Origin: a virus
Reading direction: 5' to 3' (one strand)
Length of the DNA stretch: 28,084 nucleotides
IMG/VR virus record: IMGVR_UViG_3300046533_000306
Location: 1-28,084 of that record
Shown here: positions 22,491-28,084 of the stretch, piece by piece
Numbering within the stretch: the stretch's first letter is position 1
Layout of the letters: each line of letters opens with the position of its first letter
Program-made: the position numbers and the translations under genes
The notes under the pieces: model-generated
Told to the model about the DNA's origin: nothing
Database searches by the model: none
What the model saw: only the letters and a program-made list of their open reading frames with translations

Positions 22491-22830
22491 CCACCCAGCA
22501 ACCAGCGTGACGGTTGCGAGCCACGACGCTGAACTAATGGCGCTGGGCTGGCCCCCATGGTTGGCGAAAGCCGCTGGCGATCCCTTCATGTATGCCATCG
22601 GTTTACGCACCGGCTTAACGCTGACGTTCACCGAAGCCGAGCGAATCGACGGGGCGCCCACGTGGGTGAGACTCCGAGGCGTCGCGCAATACACGTTTCC
22701 ATTTTCCAAAACGATCGGCGTGGATGACGCGCCTCTTCGTGTTCACGAAGCGCCGTACACGTTTGCACGCGGCCTCGAGGTACGGCTCACCGATATTTTG
22801 TGGGTGGCTGACGCGCCCTTCGGAACTTAA
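22369..22830 (+). CDS. Protein of unknown function
   Basis: The 153-residue product from ATG 22369 follows GAGGAG at 11 bases. An in-frame ATG at 22330 would add 13 residues. The protein has a helical N-terminus (KPKLPELAAAVLSALD), the segment LMALGWPPWLAKAAGDPF and a beta-rich C-terminal half (GLTLTFTEAERIDGAPTWVR). No family was recognised. It shares the lower GC content of this segment and was perhaps acquired with the two genes upstream. Confidence 0.68.
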   Translation: MTSKPKLPELAAAVLSALDVTRQVDPWEVDNDPALAPWENDHPATSVTVASHDAELMALGWPPWLAKAAGDPFMYAIGLRTGLTLTFTEAERIDGAPTWVRLRGVAQYTFPFSKTIGVDDAPLRVHEAPYTFARGLEVRLTDILWVADAPFGT

Positions 22831-22834
22831 TCGA

Positions 22835-23512
22835 ATGAGTACCCCCACAGCGCCCGCGCTCGCCGCCCCGGCCGACACGCTGGCGATCGCCGAGCTCGAG
22901 CGGCGCGCCGCCCTGGCCTTCGTCGAGGCCAATCGGATCGAGGTCTGCGACCTCCTGACCCTCACGCGCGCCGGCACGGTGCGCACCGCGATCGGCGAGA
23001 AGGTCAAGGCGATCACCGCGAAGCTCGCCGCGCCGAAGGCCGCCGCCTTCGCCTTGCACCGCTGGATCTGCGGCCTCGAAGCCGCGGCCCTCGCGCCCTA
23101 CGAGCTCCTCGACGCCTACGAGCGCGAACAGATCCGCACCTTCCACGACGCGCAGAGCCGCGCCCGCCAGCAGCGTGAGCGCGAGCTCGCCGAGCAACGC
23201 CGCCGGGAGGACGAAGCGCGCGCGACCGCCGAGGCCGCCGCCCTCGAACAGGCCGGCGAACACGCCCTGGCCGATGCGGTCATGGAGGAAGCGATCGCGG
23301 CACCGCTGCCGGTCGTCGTCCTGGCGGATGACGTGAAAGCGATTCAGAAGTTTCGGCGGTCGTGGAAGTGGCGGCTCGTGAAGCCGGAGCTCGTGCCGCG
23401 CGAATTCCTGATCGTCGATACGGTGCGCCTGAACAAATACGCGACGGCGATGCGCGAGAGCGCCCAGGTGCCCGGCGTGGAGTTCTATCCGGTGGATGAG
23501 CCGATCCGATGA
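22835..23512 (+). CDS. Coiled-coil phage protein near recombination genes
   Basis: The 225-residue product from ATG 22835 returns to the high GC of the main genome. It has an N-terminal alpha-helical domain, a long Arg/Glu/Ala coiled coil near residues 100-145 (QQRERELAEQRRREDEARA) and a C-terminal domain with RRSWKWRLVKPELVPREFL and VPGVEFYPVDEPI. That C-terminal signature (W.....D...VPRE.., then IPGV...) recurs in phage proteins encoded near SSB and recombinase genes. Its molecular role is unknown. The stop overlaps the next start (ATGA). Confidence 0.75.
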   Translation: MSTPTAPALAAPADTLAIAELERRAALAFVEANRIEVCDLLTLTRAGTVRTAIGEKVKAITAKLAAPKAAAFALHRWICGLEAAALAPYELLDAYEREQIRTFHDAQSRARQQRERELAEQRRREDEARATAEAAALEQAGEHALADAVMEEAIAAPLPVVVLADDVKAIQKFRRSWKWRLVKPELVPREFLIVDTVRLNKYATAMRESAQVPGVEFYPVDEPIR

Positions 23513-23658
23513 GTAAACGCGCGACCCTCGCGGACAAACTGCTGCAACGGATCAACGCGAAGATCGACGCGCTCGTCGCGGCGCGAGAGGAACTCCTCGA
23601 GGAGATCGAAGTGACGCGGCCGAAGACGAAGACGACGAACACGACCGCGGCGAAGTGA
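23509..23658 (+). CDS. Very small coiled-coil protein
   Basis: The 49-residue frame begins at an ATGA overlap with the previous gene. It consists of one helix (LADKLLQRINAKIDALVAAR, continuing to EELLEEIEVTR) and a Thr/Lys/Asn tail. Heptad-like spacing of Leu and Ile suggests a dimeric coiled coil. The overlap and the ordinary protein-like sequence support a real gene, although it is short. Confidence 0.6.
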   Translation: MSKRATLADKLLQRINAKIDALVAAREELLEEIEVTRPKTKTTNTTAAK

Positions 23659-23664
23659 TACGCG

Positions 23665-24030
23665 ATGTGGGCCCGACTCGATGACGAACTGCTCGACCAC
23701 CCAAAGATTTTGGCCGCCGGCCAGCGCCTCGGGGCGAACGGGGCCGGCCTCGCCCTGGCGCTCTATGCCATCGGCCTCATGTACTCCAATCGCCACCTAA
23801 CGGACGGATTTTTGCCGATGTCGACGATTCAAAGCTTCCCGCATCTCACCAAACCGGCGGCCGTCGCTGACGCGCTCGTGTCCGCCGGACTCTGGGAGAA
23901 AGTCACGGGCGGCTTCAAGATTCACGACTTCGCCGATCACAATCCGTCGGCCACGGTGATCAAACGCAAGCGGCGAGACGATCGGAACCGGAAACGCGAG
24001 GACCGCGCGAAAGGCAACGGCCATGCGTAG
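23665..24030 (+). CDS. Winged-helix replication initiator-like protein
   Basis: The 121-residue protein starts MWARLDDELLDHPKILAAG and continues with LALALYAIGLMYSNRHLTDGF, a helical region, LVSAGLWEKVTGGFKIHDFAD and a basic tail (KRKRRDDRNRKREDRAK). This matches the N-terminal winged-helix domain common in phage replication initiation proteins of the DnaD or replisome organiser type, here without a C-terminal domain. It lies immediately upstream of the non-coding origin candidate and of a helicase-loader-like gene, which supports the role. Confidence 0.72.
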   Translation: MWARLDDELLDHPKILAAGQRLGANGAGLALALYAIGLMYSNRHLTDGFLPMSTIQSFPHLTKPAAVADALVSAGLWEKVTGGFKIHDFADHNPSATVIKRKRRDDRNRKREDRAKGNGHA

Positions 24031-24242
24031 TTAGACCAACGGCACATTCTCTGCTTACTGGTCGTTGTCCGAGATTTGTCCGCGCGGACATTTTTCGGAC
24101 GGAACGCGCCGCCTCGCGCGCGCGATCGCGATCCGGATCCAGATCCTTAAGAGAGATCTGGGTATTTTGAAAGATCTATGCAGGGCGCGCGGCGGCGCCT
24201 TCAGCGCCAGAGCGCAAGCCCGGTGGTGAATTGAGAGATCCG
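24031..24242. other. Non-coding segment with nested repeats, candidate replication origin
   Basis: This is the longest gene-free stretch in the window. It holds the 14-bp palindrome TGTCCGCGCGGACA (24077-24090) nested inside GTCCG (24067-24071) and CGGAC (24096-24100). It also holds a cluster of GATC tetramers from 24124 to 24176, including an inverted repeat CCAGATC / GATCTGG (24139-24145 and 24155-24161) around TTAAG. The locally AT-rich part lies between two replication genes. No initiator-binding experiment can be inferred from sequence alone. Confidence 0.5.
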
Positions 24243-24824
24243 ATGTTTGAGAGCGACTCCGGCACCTTCGATCGCGCTTTTAGGCGCGTCTGCGGTGCCT
24301 ATCGCCTGAAACTGAATAAAGCCGAGGCGGAGGAATTGAGTAAGACGTATTTCAAAGTCCTCGAGGCGTGGCCGCTCGACCAGGTGTTGGCCGCCGGCAA
24401 ACAGGTCATGGCCACCTGTAAACGCTTTCCTGTCCTCGCCGACTGGATCGCCGAACTGCCGACGCCGCCGTCAGGACGCGCGCTGATGGATTCGCGGTAT
24501 ATGACCGTGCGCGAGATGGACGACCACGACCAGGCCGCCGCGATGCGCTACGTGGGGGATCCGTGTGGGTGTGCGGACTGTGTGGACGCGGGCATCCAGA
24601 CGCGGCCGATCCGGTTCATTTTAGGGGATGACGGCGCCAGGGCGTTTCACTCGCGGCGGAACCAGATTGAACCCCTGGGGCATTGGGCGCATGGCGCCGA
24701 GCTCGCGCGGTGGTATGCGGCCCGGGATCACTTCTTCTCGCTCGGCGAGACCAAGCCGCGGATCCGACGCTTGTTGTCCCTCGTGCATGCGGTGCTCGAG
24801 CGTGAACCGGGGATGGAGGGCTGA
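24243..24824 (+). CDS. Putative helicase loader / replication accessory protein
   Basis: The 193-residue product from ATG 24243 (a TTG at 24231 would add four residues) has an N-terminal helical domain: FDRAFRRVCGAYRLKLNKAE, then YFKVLEAWPLDQVLAAGKQVM and KRFPVLADWIAELP. That order (helices, 'FP...DW') matches small phage helicase-loader type domains. A Cys cluster CGCADC follows near residue 105 and may bind zinc. The C-terminal part is helical. Position behind the initiator-like gene and the repeat-rich gap supports replication. The specific role is inferred. Confidence 0.62.
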   Translation: MFESDSGTFDRAFRRVCGAYRLKLNKAEAEELSKTYFKVLEAWPLDQVLAAGKQVMATCKRFPVLADWIAELPTPPSGRALMDSRYMTVREMDDHDQAAAMRYVGDPCGCADCVDAGIQTRPIRFILGDDGARAFHSRRNQIEPLGHWAHGAELARWYAARDHFFSLGETKPRIRRLLSLVHAVLEREPGMEG

Positions 24825-25054
24825 TGTGGATTTACCAGGACTCCGTCTACCCTGGCCGTTGCCGCGGCTGTGGCCGGGCGATTGTCTGGGCCGAAACGCG
24901 CGCGGGCGCGAAGCACCCCTTCGACGAGACGCCGATCCCGGTCACGACTCAACCCGATTTATTCAGCGGGCGCATACTGGCCGAGATCGACACGACGATC
25001 ACGCTGTCCCACTTTGCCACCTGTGCCCGCGCACAGGATTTTCGATCGTCATGA
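24824..25054 (+). CDS. Small zinc-ribbon-like protein
   Basis: The 76-residue protein has CRGCGRAIVWAET at residues 13-25, GAKHPFDETPIP, and a final HFATCARAQ. These give Cys-x2-Cys and His-x3-Cys ligands, typical of the small zinc ribbons seen in phage replication regions. The start overlaps the preceding stop by one base (TGATG) and the stop overlaps the next start (ATGA). Function beyond likely zinc binding is unknown. Confidence 0.75.
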   Translation: MWIYQDSVYPGRCRGCGRAIVWAETRAGAKHPFDETPIPVTTQPDLFSGRILAEIDTTITLSHFATCARAQDFRSS

Positions 25055-25272
25055 CGCCGACCCGCAAGCGTGCCGAGGCCCTCAAGGCAACTCGCCACAC
25101 GGCGTACTGGATCGTCGTGAGTTATCAGGACGGTCTCGATCTGCTCGCGGGTATCGTGCCGCGGGCTGTGCGTCAGCAGCTCTTGCCGGAGATCAAGCGG
25201 GCGAAGGCCGAAAGCGCCGACGAGTATGCGGCCCGGATCGCCCAAGCGACCCCGCGCCGACGGCGGGCCTGA
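25051..25272 (+). CDS. Small protein of unknown function
   Basis: The 73-residue product from ATG 25051 has a basic start (TPTRKRAEALKATRHT), a hydrophobic strand AYWIVVSYQDGLDLLAGIV, a helix LPEIKRAKAESADEYAARI and an Arg-rich end. The ATGA overlap with the zinc-ribbon gene fixes the start against longer alternatives. No family was recognised. Confidence 0.68.
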   Translation: MTPTRKRAEALKATRHTAYWIVVSYQDGLDLLAGIVPRAVRQQLLPEIKRAKAESADEYAARIAQATPRRRRA

Positions 25273-25285
25273 TGGGAGGACGGAC

Positions 25286-25462
25286 ATGGATCTGATCGTG
25301 CTCGTCGTCGTGCTCGTGTTGATCGGGTTCCTGGTGTGGGTCTTGACGAATAGCGTCCCGATGCCGCCGCTGTGGGCGCGCGCGATTCAAGTACTGGCGT
25401 TGATCCTCGTGATCCTCTACCTGTTGACGCGGGTCGTGTCGATCCCGAACGTGCTCCGATGA
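25286..25462 (+). CDS. Small two-pass membrane protein, Thivi_2564-like
   Basis: The 58-residue protein has two hydrophobic segments (LIVLVVVLVLIGFLVWVL at 3-20 and IQVLALILVILYLL at about 34-47) separated by TNSVPMPPLWARA. This matches small two-helix membrane proteins of the Thivi_2564 type, some of which sit near phage lysis genes. The strong GGGAGGA site upstream predicts good expression. It is the best holin candidate in the window, but no endolysin is next to it. Confidence 0.72.
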   Translation: MDLIVLVVVLVLIGFLVWVLTNSVPMPPLWARAIQVLALILVILYLLTRVVSIPNVLR

Positions 25463-25560
25463 TGCCGCGCCGGTGGGTCGATCACTGGATTGCGGTGACG
25501 CCGTGGATCGGGCTCGCGGGCCTGTGCCTGCTCTCGGCCTGGTGTGGAGGCGGACGATGA
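25459..25560 (+). CDS. Very small single-pass membrane peptide
   Basis: The 33-residue frame starts at an ATGA overlap and ends at an ATGA overlap. It begins MMPRRWVDHWIAVTPW, followed by a hydrophobic stretch IGLAGLCLLSAW and CGGGR. Its exact fit between neighbouring genes supports translation. Together with the preceding gene it could form a pair of small membrane proteins, as seen in some holin and antiholin sets. That is an inference. Confidence 0.5.
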   Translation: MMPRRWVDHWIAVTPWIGLAGLCLLSAWCGGGR

Positions 25561-25694
25561 ACGATACCGATCAGCAACGGTGGCGGACCATTCTCCTGCT
25601 CTTGACGCGGATCGCGGACGCGCTCGAGAAACTCGCCGAGGAGGCGCACGCGTTGCGCGTGCTCGAAGAGACGCAACACGGCGATTACCCATGA
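25557..25694 (+). CDS. Small helical protein of unknown function
   Basis: The 45-residue product from ATG 25557 is one long helix (RWRTILLLLTRIADALEKLA, then EEAHALRVLEE). It has heptad-like Leu spacing and a short tail. Both ends overlap neighbours by ATGA. No family was recognised. Confidence 0.55.
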   Translation: MNDTDQQRWRTILLLLTRIADALEKLAEEAHALRVLEETQHGDYP

Positions 25695-26437
25695 AGATTC
25701 TCAACCGATGGACGGACGTGGTGTTGTGGGAAGGTGAAGCCGGCACGGTCGCCGAGGCGGTGTATGCCGCGCTGAAGAGTCGCGCGAACCTCCGTGACGC
25801 GAACCTCGGTGACGCGAACCTCGGTGGCGCGGACCTCCGTGGCGCGAACCTCGGTGGCGCGAACCTCGGTGACGCGAACCTCCGTGGCGCGGACCTCCGT
25901 GGCGCGAACCTCGGTGGCGCGGACCTCCGTGGCGCGAACCTCCGTGGCGCGGACCTCCGTGACGCGAACCTCGGTGGCGCGGACCTCCGTGGCGCGAACC
26001 TCCGTGGCGCGAACCTCCGTGACGCGAACCTCCGTGGCGCGGACCTCCGTGACGCGGACCTCCGTGGCGCGAACCTCCGTGGCGCGAACCTCCGTGGCGC
26101 GGACCTCGCACCCATCCGTGATGACCTATGGGCCGTGTTGAGCGCCTCGCCGGCGGAAGTGCCAGGCTTACTCACGGCCATCCGAGAAGGGCGCATTGAC
26201 GGATCTACCTACGAAGGCGAATGCGCGTGTCTGGTCGGTACACTCGAGCACGTCGCCGGCGCGCCGCACAACAGTTTACCCATACTCAAAGCGAACAGCT
26301 CACGACCCGCCGAGATGTTCTTTCTCTCGATCAACCGCGGGGACACGCCAGACACCAATCAGTTCTCGCAGTTGGCCGCGACGTGGATCGAGGACTGGCT
26401 GACACGAATGCGTGCAACGTTCGGAGCGGCGGCGTGA
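25691..26437 (+). CDS. Pentapeptide repeat protein
   Basis: The 248-residue product from ATG 25691 has a short N-terminal segment (ILNRWTDVVLWEGEAGTVAEA), then 21 consecutive pentapeptides of the form A(N/D)L(R/G)(G/D) (residues 32-136) plus a final ADLAP, and a C-terminal domain with IRDDLWAVLSASPAEVPGLL, ECACLVGTLEHVAGAP and FFLSINRGDTP. Pentapeptide repeats fold as a square right-handed beta helix; about 22 repeats make roughly five to six coils. Some such proteins mimic DNA and bind gyrase, but that is not shown here. The ATG overlaps the previous stop. Confidence 0.92.
   Translation: MKILNRWTDVVLWEGEAGTVAEAVYAALKSRANLRDANLGDANLGGADLRGANLGGANLGDANLRGADLRGANLGGADLRGANLRGADLRDANLGGADLRGANLRGANLRDANLRGADLRDADLRGANLRGANLRGADLAPIRDDLWAVLSASPAEVPGLLTAIREGRIDGSTYEGECACLVGTLEHVAGAPHNSLPILKANSSRPAEMFFLSINRGDTPDTNQFSQLAATWIEDWLTRMRATFGAAA
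25784..26098 (+). repeat. 21-unit 15-bp tandem repeat array
   Basis: Units follow the pattern GCG(A/G)ACCTC(C/G)GTG(G/A)C without interruption. Only three positions vary, each between two bases, and all three change the amino acid (Asn/Asp, Arg/Gly, Gly/Asp). All other bases, including synonymous positions, are constant in every unit. This points to recent expansion or homogenisation at the DNA level. Confidence 0.95.
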
Positions 26438-26910
26438 CTTTGGAATTCCGCGTGGTGGGCGTGGCGCAGCAGATGGGCAGCAAGCGTGCCTTCGTGCCGC
26501 GCGGCTGGACGCGGCCGGTCATCACCGACAGCAACCGGAACTTGAAATCCTGGCAGACGCTCGTGGCCGAGGGCGCCAGTCACGCGATCCAACAACTGCC
26601 CGCGAGTGAACGGACGCTGTTGACCGACGGCGTGCGCTTGACCGTCGCATTTTACCTACCGCGGCCGAAGACGTTGCCGAAGCGCGTCACCGCGCATACG
26701 AAAGCGCCCGATGTCGACAAGCTGGCGAGGAGTTTAGGCGACGCGCTCACGCGCATCGTGTATCGGGACGACGCGCAGATCGTGGATCTGCTGGCGATGA
26801 AACGCTACGCCCCCCCTGGGCAGTCGCCGTATGTCGAGATTCGCGTGGAGCCGACGGCCGGCGTGGTGCCGCTCGCGCACGATCAGCCACTCTTTGCCCT
26901 GGCCCGATAA
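26434..26910 (+). CDS. rusA: RusA-like Holliday junction resolvase
   Basis: The 158-residue product from GTG 26434 (GTGA overlap with the pentapeptide gene) shows the RusA layout. VAFYLPRPKTLPK is followed by APDVDKLARSLGDAL, with Asp93, Asp95 and Asp103, and IVYRDDAQIVDL, with Asp112 and Asp113. The Asp residues match the metal-binding set of RusA. RusA dimers cleave four-way junctions and tidy branched DNA before packaging. Length is slightly above the E. coli protein. A short basic N-terminus (QQMGSKRAFVPRG) is also typical of phage versions. Confidence 0.9.
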   Translation: MTLEFRVVGVAQQMGSKRAFVPRGWTRPVITDSNRNLKSWQTLVAEGASHAIQQLPASERTLLTDGVRLTVAFYLPRPKTLPKRVTAHTKAPDVDKLARSLGDALTRIVYRDDAQIVDLLAMKRYAPPGQSPYVEIRVEPTAGVVPLAHDQPLFALAR

Positions 26911-26925
26911 CCCGAAGGAGACGAC

Positions 26926-27570
26926 ATGAGTTTTCCGTATTACGACGAAGTGGTTCGCGCGCACGCCGAACTGGTGGACGAGGGCAAAATCAAACCCCGT
27001 CACAATCAGGAGGAGGTCGAGCAAGATAAGGGCCTACTGACTCGCCGGGCCGGGTACTACGTCTGCGCGCTGCACGATCCGACCATCGGCCTGCTTGAGA
27101 AGGCCGAGGGCAATAACAGCCTCGGCTACAGCGTCGACCTCCTGCTGCGGCGCCTCGATGGCACGTTCTGGGATGTGGCGACCGACCAGAACGGCCTGGC
27201 GCAGCCGCTCAACGGCGGGCCGAGTGGCCCGGATCCGGAGCTGATCCCGCGTTGGCGCAAGCCCACCGCGGAACTCGCGCAGGTCACACCGGACGACGCG
27301 GGCCAGGACCTCACGAGCCTCGCGCCGCCCTACAACGAGGAGTATTCGGTGGCGTTCGGGACGGCCTGTAACGAGACGTATGTCGAGGCCAATGCGACGC
27401 CGGACGGCGGCATGATTGCGGTGCACAGCATGCGCTGCGCGTATGACTTCTATGTGGCGGGCTTGCCGTGGGACGAGTGTTACGTCAAGCATGTCGACGA
27501 GTTTCGGAAAGAGTACGGCTTGCCGCCGCTCGGGGCGGCCGGCGAGGCGGCGCGTGCGGTGACGGGGTAA
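26926..27570 (+). CDS. Protein of unknown function, expressed from a strong ribosome site
   Basis: The 214-residue protein is preceded by GAAGGAG. Its N-terminal third contains RAGYYVCALHDPTIGLLEKA followed by GYSVDLLLRRLDGTFWDVATD. The middle is Pro/Asp-rich and the C-terminal region contains VAFGTACNETYVEANATPD and SMRCAYDFYVAGLPWDECY, with three Cys. No signal peptide or membrane segment was seen, and no known lysin motif was recognised. It sits between the resolvase and the HNH gene, just before the packaging genes, where some phages encode lysis or late functions. Confidence 0.75.
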   Translation: MSFPYYDEVVRAHAELVDEGKIKPRHNQEEVEQDKGLLTRRAGYYVCALHDPTIGLLEKAEGNNSLGYSVDLLLRRLDGTFWDVATDQNGLAQPLNGGPSGPDPELIPRWRKPTAELAQVTPDDAGQDLTSLAPPYNEEYSVAFGTACNETYVEANATPDGGMIAVHSMRCAYDFYVAGLPWDECYVKHVDEFRKEYGLPPLGAAGEAARAVTG

Positions 27571-27576
27571 CGGGCG

Positions 27577-27894
27577 ATGCCGATCGCCCCGCCTCGGGCG
27601 TGCGCGACCTGTGGGCAGGCTGGGTGTGTGCAGCACCGCCGGCCTGCGTGGGGCCACGCGCAGCCCGTCGCGCGCGTGCGTGGGCGGCGGCTGCAACGGT
27701 TGCGTCACCAGTTGTTTCGAGGGCAACCGTTCTGTGCGCGCTGTCACGTTGAGGTCGCGACGATCCGCGATCATGTGGTGCCGTTGGCCGAAGGCGGCCT
27801 CGATGCCGAGTCCAATGTGCAAGCGTTATGTCAGCAGTGCAGTGATGCCAAAACCCAGGACGAATCGAAACGCGGCATACAGCGGAGTCGGTGA
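27577..27894 (+). CDS. HNH endonuclease
   Basis: The 105-residue protein has the HNH core. FCARC carries Cys53 and Cys56, IRDHVVPLAEGG carries the Asp65-His66 pair, Asn80 follows in ESNVQALC, and LCQQC carries Cys85 and Cys88 as the zinc pair. A second Cys/His group (CATCGQAGCVQH) lies at residues 9-20. HNH proteins encoded beside the terminase genes assist large terminase cutting in HK97-like cos phages. The stop is 88 bases before the terS start on the closed genome, the expected packaging-site region. Confidence 0.9.
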   Translation: MPIAPPRACATCGQAGCVQHRRPAWGHAQPVARVRGRRLQRLRHQLFRGQPFCARCHVEVATIRDHVVPLAEGGLDAESNVQALCQQCSDAKTQDESKRGIQRSR

Positions 27895-27982
27895 TGCAGA
27901 CCAGGGGGGGTAGGCAAAGCCCAGGGCGCGCGAGGCCGGGAAACCGCCTGGCAGGCAGGCGCGCGTTTTCGGGGAGAACGTA
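27895..27982 (+). other. HNH-terS intergenic gap, candidate packaging (cos) region
   Basis: The 88-base gap between the HNH stop and the terS start holds a run of seven G residues (27904-27910), GC-rich repeats such as GGCAGGCAGGCGCGCG, and the terS ribosome site GGGGAGAA (27971-27978). In HNH-assisted phages cos usually lies next to this gene pair. No definite cut site can be read from sequence alone. Confidence 0.4.
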
Positions 27983-28084
27983 ATGGGCAATGCCAATAGT
28001 GGCCGTCGTCGTCAACCGCTCGCGTTGCGCGCCTTACGGGGGAACCCGAGTAAGACGCGCCTGGGTGCCGAGGTTGCCGCGCCG
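27959..28084. repeat. Terminal direct repeat, right copy (contig overlap)
   Basis: Exact copy of bases 6-131 with an offset of 27,953. It contains the start codon (27983) and first 34 codons of the small terminase gene, which is complete only at the left end. The HNH gene at 27577-27894 thus lies directly upstream of the terminase genes on the closed molecule. Confidence 0.93.
27983..28084 (+). CDS. terS: Terminase small subunit, 5' fragment (duplicate of the gene at 30-452)
   Basis: The reading frame is identical to the first 34 codons of the gene at 30-452 and runs off the end of the window. It is the same gene seen again through the terminal overlap, not a second copy. It shows that the HNH gene is followed by terS with an 88-bp non-coding gap. 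Confidence 0.9.
   Translation, partial: MGNANSGRRRQPLALRALRGNPSKTRLGAEVAAP

Noticed and set aside
25701-26141. Open frames RHGGS... (minus) and RTSVA... (plus) across the 15-bp array
   Set aside because: A 15-bp repeat without stops keeps several frames open. Only the A(N/D)LXX frame has flanking protein domains and an ATGA-coupled start. The array is also not a CRISPR, since it has no spacers.
25691-26437. Pentapeptide gene as a proven quinolone-resistance (Qnr/MfpA) gene
   Set aside because: The repeats are of the generic A(N/D)LXX type and the C-terminal domain is unlike Qnr, so gyrase protection cannot be claimed.

Overview
The window is a GC-rich, almost entirely coding genome of a siphovirus-type tailed phage. 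Bases 6-131 recur exactly at 27959-28084, so the contig closes on itself. It therefore represents one complete circular or circularly closed genome of about 27.95 kb, with the terminase small subunit gene appearing whole at the left end and truncated at the right end. No rRNA, tRNA, CRISPR array, insertion sequence or integrase was seen. The host cannot be named from the sequence alone. High GC and family membership fit an uncharacterised phage of a GC-rich bacterium, probably known only from environmental DNA.

Layout. (1) 27577-28084 and 1-1990: HNH endonuclease, P27-type small terminase and large terminase, the usual packaging trio of HK97-like phages. (2) 2006-7945: head module with an RHH-like protein, a fused HK97 prohead protease plus major capsid protein, two small head-region genes (one with an Ig-like TIG domain), the portal placed downstream of the capsid gene, a collagen-like protein, and connector and neck genes. 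(3) 7942-16673: tail terminator, major tail protein, tail assembly chaperones joined by a canonical -1 frameshift site, tape measure, a very large hub protein with inserted repeat domains, an S74 self-cleaving fibre and two small genes. (4) 16710-17076: a two-gene minus-strand cassette encoding a small membrane protein. (5) 17266-18350: a regulatory region with an RHH protein, a short minus-strand XRE repressor and a divergent Cro-like protein. The divergent promoters, a 12-bp palindrome and three 10-bp tandem repeats lie between the last two. (6) 18347-23658: a chain of small early genes with stop-start overlaps, then a putative ssDNA-binding protein, a PD-(D/E)XK nuclease, a J-domain-like protein and other accessory genes. 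(7) 23665-25272: replication genes (winged-helix initiator-like, helicase-loader-like) around a 212-bp non-coding segment that is the best origin candidate. (8) 25286-27570: small membrane proteins, a pentapeptide-repeat protein encoded by a near-perfect 15-bp tandem array, a RusA-type resolvase and an unrecognised gene.

How it works together. Many adjacent genes overlap by ATGA or GTGA, indicating translational coupling within long plus-strand operons. The regulatory layout is that of a temperate phage, but there is no integrase or partition gene, and the repressor lacks a LexA-type self-cleavage domain. No endolysin was recognised either; lysis candidates are limited to small membrane proteins and uncharacterised genes. 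The longest gene-free stretch is about 210 bp (24031-24242); none exceeds 300 bp.
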